From Marasmius tenuissimus (taxonomy: Eukaryota; Basidiomycota; Agaricomycetes; Agaricales; Marasmiaceae): a stretch of DNA of 64,000 nt. This document shows positions 21,293 through 32,454 of the stretch, in pieces; positions within the stretch are counted from its first letter, which is position 1; each line of letters begins with the position of its first letter. The stretch is taken from contig JAQOTA010000060.1 of NCBI GenBank assembly GCA_029532415.1, positions 1,736,001 to 1,800,000 of the forward strand, written 5' to 3'. Both the position numbers and the translations under genes were made by a program. Below the pieces are notes generated by a model. It was not told the DNA's origin and did not search any database. It saw only the letters and a program-made list of their open reading frames with translations.

Positions 21293-23431
21293 TCAGTTCT
21301 TCAGCTTTCCGATGACGGAGTCCGGTGCGTATCGAGGAATGACCTGGAGGTGAGGTAGCGGTGAGCGGAGGTGTCAATAGCGAAAACAGACGCCACAAAC
21401 CTTAGGGTCATGAAGCATGTTGAATTCCTCGGTTGCATCACGGCCAGCATAGAGCATGATGGCCTTTTCGCCTCCAGGGTGGTCGGGAAGGAACTACAAT
21501 AGAGTTCGTTGACGGTCTGAGCCACTTATGACTGGGAGACTTACGCTGGTAACATCCAGGACTTCTCCGTTAACGACGACCCAGATGTCATCCTTGCTCT
21601 TGTGTTTTGCAACCTCCTCCATAGTAAACTCGCCACCCTTGCCTCCTGGAGCAGGCTTCGTCTCCTCAGCCTTGGGTGTGGGACTGCTACTTGACGAAGG
21701 CGCCGAGCCACCAAGCTGTCCGGCTAATGCACCGAGACGTCCACCAGCCTTCGCGACAACTGCGCTCGTCCTTTGCAAGAGGTAGGCAGCCGCCGAGTCT
21801 CCTGAAACACGACCGAACACGACACAGCCGAGAAGGGAGCTTCCACCGAGTCGGTTAGCACCGTGAACACCACCAGCGACTTCACCAGCAGCGAAGAGAC
21901 CGGGTATCGGCTTCCCATCGGTGCCGATAACCCGTGATTCAGGGTCAATCTCGAGACCACCCATAGTGTAGTGGAGGACTGGTGTCATGATTGCGACGTG
22001 GAAGAAGTCGTCGAACGACCATTCACCGGAGAAGAACTGCAGCAGATGTTTATACAATGTTCTCATCATGTCGAATAGTAACAACGTACCTTCTTGCCGA
22101 AAGGATCTTTCTTGGTGCGCACGCTCTGGTTGTAGTCCTCGAAAGTCTTCTTGAGAACCGAGGGCTCGAGACCGAATTCTTTGGCCAGAGCTTCGCCAGA
22201 GTCAAAGCGCTTCATGAGGCCTCGACCAACGTAATGTTTGCAGTGCCATTCGATCTCCTTGGAAGCTTTTCCGTTGAGAACGAGTCGGATGGGGTACTGA
22301 AGGTCAAAGAAAGTCAGAAAGGGCGAACACTCAACAATGACAAAGTAAAGCGAACCTTGCCGTTCTCCCAAATCTTTCCGGTGACGTAGTCACGGTGCTG
22401 CAACTCATCCACGAACCGCGCACCCGTCTTGTCCAGGAGAAGACCGCCGACACCTCGCAAAGCCTCAGCAGCCAAGAACTTGACCTTGGCGTCGGGCTCG
22501 TTGGGGTCGACGAGACCAGTGGGGTGAACCTGGACTTTCTCCATGTCAATTCCGTGCGCACCAACAGCCATGGCCATCTTCTGTCCATCACCAGTGCAGT
22601 GCTCGCCATTGGTGGTTGGGAGATCCCAGTACTCGGGACGGTGCTTCTTGAGCAAAGAGTCTGAAGTGAAATCGGCGGCGTAGCCACCAGTCGCGAGAAT
22701 GACGGGCCCGTAAGCAGTCTGTGTCGATCCATTATGTGTGTACTCGACACCCTGGACGTGTCCCTCTTCGTCCTTCACAAGCTTGGTGACCTTGGCCTTC
22801 TTCAGAATTCTGACACGATCCGACTGAGAGACGGCGAGATCTTCCAAGCGTTCCATTTGGGCGTATGTGATGACCTAAACGCCGATGAGACAATTGGCAA
22901 TTATTAGAGGCGGAAAGACGAACCATTCCAGGGAACTGAGCACCACCACGGTGTGTGCGAGGCTGACTGTGACCACCAAGACGGGCAACCTTGGAAAGAT
23001 CCAGGCCAAACTTGTTCTGTAGCCAGTTGACGGCATCGCCGGAGCGTCCAGTCAGTACCTGGATGAGATCGTCGCGGGCGAGTTCTCGGGCCTAGGGAAG
23101 GTTAGCATATGAGGACCGTCGAGCTAAATGACGTGTGATGGGAACGTACAGATTTCTTGGTATCTTCGAAGAAAATTTTAGCATTGTCGGGAAGACCCTG
23201 TTCCTGCTGAGTCTGCGTTCCAGCACCGTTAATACCAGATGTAGCTTTTGTCGAGTTTCCGCCCATAAATCTGAAGGGAAAGCCAGTTCAGAACGCGGAA
23301 ACATATCGGAAGACGACAGAACAAACTAACCCTTGCTTGTCAAGAAGCAGTACATTAGCACCACGCTCAAGGAGAGTGTGGGCAGCGGAGAGTCCAGCGA
23401 GACCACCACCAACGACGATGACTTGGGACAT
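21293..23431 (-). CDS. OSM1: Soluble fumarate reductase (FAD) with C-terminal cytochrome b5 domain
   Basis: The family reaction is fumarate to succinate using reduced flavin, which re-oxidises FADH2/NADH under low oxygen. The protein begins [21 protein letters not shown], a Rossmann FAD site, followed by [16 protein letters not shown]. Catalytic flavoprotein motifs are [33 protein letters not shown] and [20 protein letters not shown]. After a Ser/Pro linker comes a cytochrome b5 fold: [31 protein letters not shown] (heme His) and EEFNMLHDP (second His), ending VIGKLKN. The gene has several short introns. The N-terminus has no obvious signal, unlike yeast Osm1, so it may be cytosolic. The NR kinase lies 336 bp upstream on the same strand. 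Confidence 0.95.
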
Positions 23432-23766
23432 TGTGAGATATGGTGGTTGAAGGTGAAGAAGGGAGTTGGGAGAACCCGGTGAGCCGATTCCTTATATAAG
23501 GCAGCTGTGACCGGCAGCTGCAGATGCATGTGATTTCCCCGCACAAGCCCCCGGTCCGACATTTTGAAGGAGTTCCAGCCAATAAAAACGTCCTCATTTT
23601 CTCAACTTTCAACCGGTACACGCGCGCTGCACCCGCAAAAAAAAATCATGCAACAGCAACATGGCATATTCAATGAGTTCAGTTATGGATTACAGCTCTG
23701 CGCTACTGTGCATTCAGGGTGTCTGTTGTTGACTCATGATAATGCGGCGATCCGTGCACCTCTGAG
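23432..23766. other. Intergenic, fumarate reductase promoter / NRK1 3' flank
   Basis: 335 bp. Nothing further can be identified; there is an A-rich run at 23638-23646. Confidence 0.5.
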
Positions 23767-24888
23767 TCAACTTTCTTTCAACTGGCGTCTCAGAACCGCA
23801 CAAGATCTCTCCACAATCTCATCCATCCCGATCTCTAAGCTATTGATCAGCAAGATTTCCTTGACTTTGTCGCTCGGCATCCCGTTCTCCACGTCGCCAT
23901 CTACGAAAGCCTCGCGGTGTGCTTCAATGTATGCCGGCCAGACAATCTGCTCCCAGTATGCAGGAGGATCGCGCCATAGGGAGCCCTCTGGATCGGATTG
24001 TACTGTGTCAGTCGGCCAAAGTTGGGAAGTTGGGAAACAAAGCAGGGAGACAAGGAATAGGAGGAAGAAGGAAAGTGGGACGGAGACGGAGCCGTCAGAT
24101 CGATATAATATGCAATACGAAAGGGGGGAGGTATCGAAGGACTTACCTGCGGTATGGTAGCCGTGTCGCTCATGCCGTCTACGCTTGAGAGTATCATGCG
24201 GGACCCGTAAGAATATCCGAACTTCCAATTGCTTGATCACGTCCTGTAAAGAGCATGATCAGGGAGACCGTCAACAACAAGACGGATGGTCTTCACCGGA
24301 TGCCAGTACAATAAAAATCCATCGACGAGCCCCCAAACAATCTTTTCACCTTGCGATTCTGCCTCCTTCTCCAAACGTTCGAATACGGCGCGCCATTTAT
24401 TGGAGACAGTGTCACTCAGTGGGACCTGTTTCTGTTCGTTTAAGTGATCGTGACTCCGATGGTCAGGAGGAATGACTCCGGTCTCCTTGACAGTCTCGAG
24501 GAACTTGGCGAGACGGGGCCATTCGATTGCCCCTGCAGGCGCATCCCAATCCTGAACTTTATATGTGGGATGGAAGGGAACCTTCTCCTGCGGCTGAAGA
24601 TACACCCCGGCATTCAATATCGAGGCCAACTCAGCATCGATCAAATACCTACTGGGGCGAAATCCTAGATTACTTGGAATAATTGGTGTGAGATAACTTG
24701 ATAGGAACACGAGAGACCCGTACATCTTGATGCATGATAACACTGTTGGGCAGTATTCTCCTCAGATGTTTCGCGAGAGTTGTCTTGCCCGAGCAAGTTG
24801 CACCACTGCAATGGAGGGTTAGTCAGAGGGAAACCTTGGCAGGAGTAACTGACCCAATCCCAACGAGTACGACCCTAGTTTTTACCAT
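23767..24888 (-). CDS. NRK1: Nicotinamide riboside kinase (247 aa)
   Basis: The reaction is nicotinamide riboside + ATP to NMN + ADP, a salvage step to NAD. Exons 24854..24888, 24724..24805, 24653..24664, 24297..24593, 24147..24243 and 23767..23987 join in phase to 247 residues. Seen: a P-loop GGATCSGKTTLAKHL, the substrate/Mg loop HQDDFAPPQE, VQDWDAPAGAIEW, a lid LRVPHDTLKRRRHERHGY, and TAEGSLWRDPPAYWEQIVWPAY. All are conserved in fungal Nrk1. The DFAP residues come from a 12-nt exon. Length matches the family. It sits upstream of the fumarate reductase, so two NAD/redox genes are adjacent on one strand; a shared promoter is unlikely given the 335-bp gap. Confidence 0.94.
24653..24664 (-). 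other. 12-nt coding microexon in NRK1
   Basis: This exon encodes D-F-A-P between two 59-nt introns (24665..24723 and 24594..24652). Skipping it keeps the frame but removes four residues of the conserved DDFxxP loop. Confidence 0.85.
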
Positions 24889-25521
24889 GAGCGCGCCCGG
24901 ATTTGTATGGGTCTTCTAAGTATGCTGTGGTTGAGGAATGAATCAAAGTGCTGTAGCACGGAGAGCGCTGGTTACCCGCTGTTTGGCAGAAATTTAGAAA
25001 AGCGAGGGTCGATGAGATAAGATAAGATTACTAATGATTTCGAAGGATCGGTTATTCTCTGCAGCTTCTGCCTCTCTTGTTCTCAGACGACCACCATCCT
25101 TTCCTTCTGCTGCAAGTGTAGACTGAACGATAGCTTGTTTATGAAGAGCTTCCTTCCAGATATTGTTTCTCAGGCAGCATACTCCAAATTAGGGCCAATG
25201 TTCCCGAGCGCCAGTTGTTCCGTTGCACCTGATTGAATTCACCAATACACCCATTCCTGTTCTGAAGCGCCAACCATCTGGGATCGATCCTCATCGACCT
25301 CATCGACCTTTCTTGCAAGCAATTCTTGTCTATCTCTTCTGTGTCTCACTATGTTGCTTTTCGAGAGCTCAGAATCACAACCAAAGTGCGTCTACTTCTA
25401 CCTGATACCTTTTCCCTATTGTCAATCTTCCGACCTCGGTCTTACAGCAACTCGGGTGTCATTCATCTAGGCAAGTACCCCCCTCTATCCATCTCGTAGC
25501 GTCCGTGGGCTCGTACTGACA
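24889..25521. promoter_or_regulatory. Divergent promoter region of NRK1 and the 25.5-kb orphan
   Basis: About 630 bp between the two start codons. It has pyrimidine-rich stretches from 25050 on and a possible 5' UTR intron of the + gene. No specific site is defended. Confidence 0.4.
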
Positions 25522-26536
25522 ATGGTCTCCCTCACATGTTCAGTGCGAGACTCCAGAGGGCCCACAATTGATTCACTTTCCTCTGAGTCATCACGAAGCG
25601 AACGATACCAGTTACCTGACGACCTGGAACATCTACAGAACGGCCAGCCGTTCATTGGAAACGATGGGTTCTTTCACCCGGAAGACTTCGACATGGATGG
25701 ACCCATTGCGGACTTGAGTCCTTTTGAGCAACTGGAGACGGTGCAGGACAGTGAAGGGGATTATGCGGCCCACATAAGGAGGGCAAGAGATTCAATTTCA
25801 GGAACAGGAACAGCACCCGAAGACGACCCAAATCTTCCCTCTGAAACCCGTCATTTCTATCAATTTTGGAGGGAGGTCATGTCATTCTTTTTTCCTTCAT
25901 CGAAGGGGTATACCATGCAGCAAGATTGGTCCCCTTACGGCTTGCCTCCTTCTCCATCCCCAATATGTTTTTCCATAGCCATCTTCCGCGACTACCCTTC
26001 TCGTGCTGCGTTCCACCCATATTCCAGCTCTGCTCGCTCTCGCAGACGATCATCATCGCACATTGATTCCACTAGTCGCTCTCCGATCGCAGTCATCAAG
26101 ATATTTTCTCCGCTCGACTTTAGAAACGCTTTGCTTCGTGAAACCGCCGCCCGCGAGACCACGGGGCAGTTTGAAGAGATGGCACGAAGCGCGCAGCGTG
26201 ATACCATGCTGGTCGTAACTGCCATGGGGTGTGCATGGAGAGCTTGGCAAAAAAACGTACATATCTCAGACGAAGAGAGTAGGCGGTGGGGCCTCACGAG
26301 CCGGGAAGGGCTGGAAGGAATGGAAGACTCAGAGTGGATGGAAGACGTTGGTAACGAGGTGAGCAGGGACATTTTATCGAATATGTGTGAAGATGTGAAA
26401 CGCCAATGCTCTCGCGCTTACTCGAGTGAGTGTCTGTTTCATCAAACGTATTTTTGTCGATGAATGCTCACGAAATACCGTGTAAGGGCGTCGTGCAACA
26501 TACCATCACCCCCAGCGACGACGAACTGCTTTATAA
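25522..26536 (+). CDS. Orphan protein with polar N-terminus (about 320 aa)
   Basis: I do not recognise this protein. One long frame from 25522 carries an acidic, Ser-rich first half (LSSESSRSERYQLPDDLEHL, HPEDFDMDGPIADLSPFEQL) and a more ordered second half (FRNALLRETAARETTGQFEE, LVVTAMGCAWRAWQKNV, EVSRDILSNMCEDV). The last exon probably ends at a GTGAGT donor at 26427. It joins to GGCGTCGTGC near 26488, ending in a basic tail RRRATYHHPQRRRTAL and TAA at 26534. The start is uncertain: the first ATG lies just before a CAG acceptor-like site, and an upstream coding exon is possible. There are no transmembrane segments. It could be a regulator or a lineage-specific protein. Confidence 0.6.
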
Positions 26537-26828
26537 TTGGAAAAAAAGATGTCTTCTGACTCGAGCCCAGTGGACGATATCTTACATGCCTTTCTTTCAC
26601 CTGTGCTCTACATACTATTGATATAACTACCTAGTAATCAGGAGTCGTTACAATCTGGATGATCCGGATACAACAATTATATGGGAATGGAATCTCTTAT
26701 CTTATCTCACAGCACGCGATTTAATGATGAGAATGATAACAGGCGCCAAAGCATGCGAATATGAACCATGACCGCAGTGAGCATGCTTTCGACGTGCTTC
26801 GTCTTCACTTGACAACCACGACCCTACC

Positions 26829-28881
26829 ATGTCCGACGAAGAAGACTTCAATGTCCACGAAAGTAACCCACTTCTGCCTCGTAGTCATACACCAGAGAAC
26901 TCCAAGCCTCGAGTCGTCGTATGGAGCATTCTTACCACCCTCACCTTGGTTGCATTGGTGGTCTTCCTATTCTTTCAAGATGCACTCCCTGACTCCTTGA
27001 AACTCGTACCATGGATTGGAGGCGATGTCAAGGACCCCATGGCAGCTGCCTTAGCAATTCTGGACAAAGCACCCGTGATAGTACGCCGATTTACTACGAC
27101 CTCGTACTCCGGCCTTCACGAAAAACATATTTTCACGTCTAGGATGGTCATATAGATCTACCGATAGTTGCGCGTGGTCGCTACGCAAATAACGTCTCAG
27201 CTATAGATCTAAACTCCGAGATGCCACTGCATGTTGACATACCCAGGTTGCGTAAAGGAAAGGTTGGGGGATACTTCTGGTACGTCCCGTGCTTCCCCGA
27301 AACGCGCGGAATTCGACTTACTCTTCTTTCTCAGGTCTGTTTATGTGAAGTGTGCAAACCCGGAGCAGGAGGGCGAAGATTTCCTAAATGCAAGCTGGAG
27401 AGTCAGGTCTGTTCACGTTTCATCCGTCTCTGCCAATGGTCTCCTTGATTAATTATATGTCTACTGTACTCAACAGGGATACACTGGAACAGATTGATGT
27501 GTCCAGGTTGTTGATTGAGAAATACCCTGACGTGTGTATCCGTGTACCCGCAGTTCCAGAGCGCAGCCCTTGCTGACTGGATCCACCAAGACTTTCCGAC
27601 TAGCTCTGGGAACCCGCGATATCGAATCTGCGATAGAAGACGGAAAGATTGCCAGTCTAATCGGCGTTGAAGGGTACGTTCGCTGGTTTATCCGTTCATC
27701 CTTCCTTTGGTCCATCAAGTGTGGCTGGTGATTGGCCACATCCGTTCAAAGGGACACGTCGTCTTTCGGTTTCAGCTCAAGCAAAATTGACTCCGTGCTG
27801 CGCATTCACTCCCGCTGCGAGATTGTTGTCTGAATCACTCGCTTACTTCTCGATAGTGGTCATCAATTAGGAAACTCAATCGCCGTTCTCCGTCAGTATC
27901 ATGCGCTGGGAGTTCGCTACGTCACCTTAACCCACATTTGTAACAACGCATTTGCGGATTCTTGTGGCATTTCTCCTGGGTTTCCTCCTCCATTGCATGG
28001 TGGGCTGAGGTAAGTAAACATTCCGACGTCAGTCAGTACCGCCCTAACCCGGTTTTGGTCAATGTCTTCTCTGTGCGATTGATCGGCGAATTGTGGGGGA
28101 TGGCGACGACCAATTTTCTTTGTAGCGTTTTAGGCCGATCCCTCATCGACGAAATGAATCGTCTGAGTGTCCTGGTGGACCTGAGCCATACCAGCGATGA
28201 CACCGCAAGGCAGGCCCTAAATCATTCGAAAGCCCCTGTTATTTGGTCGCATTCTTCTGCAAGAGCAGTCCATGGCCATCAACGAAACGTCCCTGACGAC
28301 ATTCTTGAACTTATTGGGACCGAGGAGGGTAAGAAGGACGCCGTTGTGATGGTAAGCACTTGGGACGTGTTCCCAATGCACCTTTCTAATGTACGCGATA
28401 CAGGTGAACTTCGCGACTCCGTTTATTGCACCTGCGGGCAAGGCGACCGTTGAAGCAGTCGCCGATCATGTAGAGCACATCGCACAAGTCGCGGGAAAGA
28501 AACAGTCGGTATTGCGTGAGGATCCTTACTACCTCGCTCACGTAGGTTTTGCAGTGTCGGCTTGGGAAGTGACTTTGATGGGATAAGTGAAGCTCCCGTT
28601 GGTTTGGAGGATGTATCCAAATACCCCGCATTGGTGAGTCGCCGCAGCCCTCCTGCGGTTGTCTTCCGTCTGTAGAGTAGCTGACGAAGGCCAATTTACA
28701 GATTGCAGAACTCTATAAACGCGGATGGAATAAATACGAACTCGCGGGCGTGACGGGGGGCAACCTGTTACGTGTCTTTCAAGGAGCTGAAATGGTGTCC
28801 GAGCAGCTGCGGAGGGACGGAATGTCTCCAGTCTACGATATCTACGACAAGCGGCCTGATCTTCCCATGAAGAGGCTTTGA
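26829..28881 (+). CDS. Membrane dipeptidase, peptidase family M19
   Basis: The family hydrolyses dipeptides at a binuclear zinc site. The start at 26829 gives a short cytoplasmic leader, then one hydrophobic segment [19 protein letters not shown], so this is a type II membrane protein with a lumenal or extracellular catalytic domain. Seen after splicing: [12 protein letters not shown] (the H-x-D zinc ligands), [15 protein letters not shown] (zinc Glu), [42 protein letters not shown] (zinc His residues), HVGIGSDFDGI and [12 protein letters not shown]. The C-terminal stop is at 28879-28881. About 9-10 short introns are present and all blocks join in frame. The anchor replaces the GPI signal used by mammalian members. 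Confidence 0.93.
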
Positions 28882-30228
28882 TCAACACATCTCGTATTCC
28901 GATGTAACGTTATCTATCATCGCTTGGGACCTGCCCAGGTGAGAAGAAAGTATGTGCTTTAGTTCGGTAGGATTCAGTTGATCTCGACTTCTTCATGGCT
29001 AGTCTCTGAGTGAAACTGATTCAAGTCCGTAGTTGGGCGGGCATTTGAGTTAACGCAGCGAGCGCGCCCCAATGACACCGAGTCGTCCGTTTTGATAGTC
29101 TAAGCATGAAGCGCTGGGACTCGGGGATTTGAGGTCGGAATTACTAAGAGTATGGAGTAGCGAAATGATGTTGGAACGCGGGGCTGAGATCGTTGCCAGT
29201 CTGAAAGACCAGGAGTGGCCTCCTCGGAATTTCATCTGCGCATTTATCCATCAAGGAATGGCAGAGCCTCCGTCGTAGGTCACAACATACAAGAGAGAAT
29301 ACTGCTACATGCTTTCCTTCCTTAAGACTAGCTCCTTCGTCGAATTGGGTCCCGTTCGATAGGGCCCTCCGGTTTGTCAGGAAGAATCCTCGTGGATTCT
29401 AATAATACAATATGTCCAAAAAAAACGTCGATCCTGCGAGGCGAGAGTCCAATGTGCTGGCAATGACAAAGGGCTGCTTACTTCTTTGTTGTTATGGTTC
29501 ATTTTGTGGGCAGGAACACAGTTACCAGCACGTCGACAACCCTAGACAGTCGCCATCCTTTGTATGCGCCCATCGGGGTCCGCCCTGGCCTGTCCTTGGT
29601 CTGTTTCTGCTCCAAGTGGCCTGCAGGGCAACTGTGGCGCGATGATGGTTAACGGAATTCGAGTCAACAGAAGGCTCGTGGTCGAGAGTCATCCATTAAT
29701 ACATGAACGAGTTTAACCGGTGATATTCCGGATTCGAGACGTCGATTGATTCGGGCTTCATGACGGCCCTTCACTAATCATTGAATCACCAACATGTTGA
29801 TAGAAGAGAAGGTTTAGCAAACCGAACCAGTTCAGGCAAGATCAGCCCGATCACTGGAACTACCCGTTGGTTCGTCGCCCCATTGGACAGGGCTGATAGA
29901 GTGCTGATAGCCGGTAACACTGCAAGAGCATTTCAACAGCTCTGTTGGCGCTGGGGTCATGTCCGAAAGTCAATAGCCACGCGTTAACGAATGTGCCTCA
30001 CTGGAAGGTACATACGTAGACAAACCGAAATAAGTACCGTCGAACCGATGACGAAGGGTACGGTGAAGTATGTTTTTTGTTAATGGAAAACAATTGCGAT
30101 CTGAGCGTGAGATTGATAACACAGAAAATCACAGGTGTGCGGTACTTATGTGACTGTCAGTGAAGGAGGTCGATGTTAAGATCTGCCGGTCCCGTGTTCT
30201 CCTGAAGATCTGAAAAGCCATCTTCAAA
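28882..30228. other. 1.35-kb convergent intergenic stretch
   Basis: This lies between the dipeptidase and UCH37 stop codons. Short open frames (for example 29412..29645) show no motif and unconvincing composition. I see no repeat or RNA gene I can support. It is long for a 3'-3' spacer here. Confidence 0.5.
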
Positions 30229-31419
30229 CTAGTCCTCATCCATTGCCTGACCTCGTTCTCTGGCCTTTTGGATCTTGTCCTTCATTATACTCTTTGCGGT
30301 TTCTTTAGCCGGACCCAGCTTCCCGGCCTTGGCTAGAGCAACTAGTAAGCCATGCAGCAGGCCGACATGATTGTGCCTTCTGAGACTGTTTTCAAACTAG
30401 AGAGGGCTGAGTCATCGCGGAATGAGGGTGCAAAAAGGCGGAGCGCTTACTGCCCAGCGCTCGCGTTTATGGCTTTCATTCTCTATCTTCACAACAAGCT
30501 CCGCAGCGTCGGAGTCTCGTCCGGAGCTCTGCAGGTTCTTGAGCTCAGCCTGCAAGGCAGGTAAGGGGTCATCTCTTAGGGCCAAGAGGCTGAAATCAAG
30601 CTCGAGAAGGATTAGATTGTTTATTGCGTGTCATCGGTGTTTTAAAACCTACTGCTCCGGGTGGGTATGTTGCGATCCTGTCCTCAATCACTTGTCTTCA
30701 TTGAGAAATATTAGGGTGAGGAAATTTTGCCAAAACGAGGTGAAGAGGGACGAACCGAGCAAGCGCAAGCCAGCCACCCTTTGCTTCGTCGTAAGGGCCG
30801 TGAGTCACCGCATGAGGTTTGAGACCGTCCAGTTCGTACAGAGCACCCATGACAGGGAGGTATACCACGAAATGATAGGCGTCTTCGGTTTTCTTTGGAA
30901 GGCCGAGTCCGTCGAGAGAAATAGCGCTGGGTGGTGACAGGGAATTGTGCGCCTCTCTCAGCCAATCCGAACTTGTGATGACAACTCCACGAGTGTCGGG
31001 ATCCATTCCCGTGGTGAAATTCATCAGATCTTCAAGCTGTTGGCCAGATTTGAGCGATGGAGTATTCCCTAAAGCATTCAAGACGGCCAATGTAGCGCAC
31101 GCGTTGTTCACAACTTGATGAGCGAAGAATCCCGCAAAGTCGGTGTCATACTGTCCCGCAGGTTTATGGTCCGAGGATTGAGGAACCCATTTGAACAAGA
31201 AAATGAGAGCATGAAGCGGTTGCAAGGCGGCGAGAGATTCATCGTCCAACGAGTAGAGGTCATCGACGATGAAGGGAACTCCCATGGTTTTCAGCAATTC
31301 TCTGTTGTTCCTCGTGAGTTCAAAGTCGATCGGCTGTCGTGAGGCATCAGCACGCACGTAAAGACTCCAGGATCGGATTCTGTTAGCTGCCATCCACCTG
31401 AATCGTCCTCTCCAGACAT
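30229..31419 (-). CDS. UCH2: Ubiquitin carboxyl-terminal hydrolase, UCH37/UCHL5 type
   Basis: This cysteine protease family removes ubiquitin and can dock on the proteasome or on chromatin complexes. It starts MSGEDDSGGWQLTESDPGVF; the first intron then joins to NNRELLKTMGVPFIVDDLYSLD. The catalytic triad is visible: Gln and Cys in QYDTDFAGFFAHQVVNNACAT, His in AYHFVVYLPV, Asp in ALYELDGLKPHAV. A C-terminal helical extension follows (LLALRDDPLPALQAEL..., ending KIQKARERGQAMDED), the UCH37-type ULD region. That separates it from the short YUH1/UCHL1/L3 enzymes. It diverges from MED31 with only 199 bp between start codons. Confidence 0.92.
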
Positions 31420-31618
31420 GTTTGTTAGTCGAGTTGAAGGTTTATGGTTGAGTTGGAAAAATTGACGCGGTTTGATTGCATGACGCGTCGTCGCCGCGTT
31501 CGCTCCGGTCCGGTAACCGGGGGAGCTCTCCTTGCATTTGACGCCCACAACGATTACAAGGTCGAGCTCATTGCCGCATAGATCTCTCAAGCTTTCCTCC
31601 GGACTCTCATGACTTGCA
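31420..31618. promoter_or_regulatory. Compact bidirectional promoter, UCH37/MED31
   Basis: 199 bp between opposed start codons, so the two genes must share or interleave promoter elements. The spacer is G+C-rich with CGTCGTCGCCGCG at 31485-31497. No TATA box is evident. Confidence 0.55.
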
Positions 31619-32143
31619 ATGGTTGACACAAACAGTCCATCCAGTCCTCAAGGATCAGATCCCAAAGCAACCAATCGTGCTCGATTCGAGCTCGAGCTGG
31701 AATTTGTGCAGGCTCTGGCGAATCCGTTCTATTTGCATTCTCTCGCCCAGCAGAACATTTTGGAACAACCTGCCTTTATCAATTATCTAAAGTATTTGTT
31801 GTACTGGAAAGAAAAGGACTATGCACGCTTTATCCAGTGAGCGGTTGTCCTCAAAGTTACTCGGCCGGTGGTCTGGACTGACATGAATTGATACCCAGTT
31901 ACCCTCATGCCTTGCATCACCTCGAGCTGTTGCAGCATTCAGAGTTCAGGGCTATCATGAAAAGGGACGAATCATTCAGGGAATATCTACACCAGAAACA
32001 GTTCGACCACTGGAGGACCTGGTGAGTCGCAACAGCTTCCTGCACAAACGCGGACATTTCTTAAAGGTGTTGCCAGGCGGGATCCCAAAAACCTCAATGC
32101 TACTGGTAGTAGCACAGAGAGCACCGAGACCGCTCAAAGCTAA
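31619..32143 (+). CDS. MED31: Mediator complex subunit 31
   Basis: MED31/SOH1 sits in the middle module of Mediator and supports RNA polymerase II transcription. The spliced product reads [44 protein letters not shown], then after an intron starting at 31839 [20 protein letters not shown], and FDHWRTW followed by a short Ser/Thr tail. This is the complete, highly conserved MED31 fold. The second intron precedes the terminal exon, which encodes [12 protein letters not shown] and ends at TAA 32141-32143. Confidence 0.95.
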
Positions 32144-32454
32144 ATGGCTTTAGTCGGGTGACTGGTGTCAAAGCTGTCGATTTTCTGCGAGGATTTGTTT
32201 GTACCCATTCCGGACTGATACTTAATTCTGTTTCTATACATACACCCTTCTGATTCCTTTCCCAAAGGAAAAATGTCGTCGATCTCCTCTTCATTGATTG
32301 CCACCGGACTTAAGGTCCATGTTCTGTGCTTACACCAAGGGGGAAAAGCTACAGTTCCGATCAGTTCACCTTGCAAGCCAGTTTGAAGCCAGTCTGTTTT
32401 ACGCTGTACAGCGTACTTGTATCCGTGCACGTGGTTTTCCCCGCGTCAACTCTC
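32144..32454. other. Spacer between MED31 and transporter
   Basis: 311 bp with both genes in the same direction. It should hold the MED31 3' UTR and the transporter promoter; nothing else is visible. Confidence 0.45.

Noticed and set aside
21293..24888. An operon-like NAD cluster
   Set aside because: Eukaryotic spacing with separate promoters; reported only as adjacency.
29412..29645. 77-aa frame in the convergent spacer
   Set aside because: Composition and lack of neighbours or motifs do not support coding.
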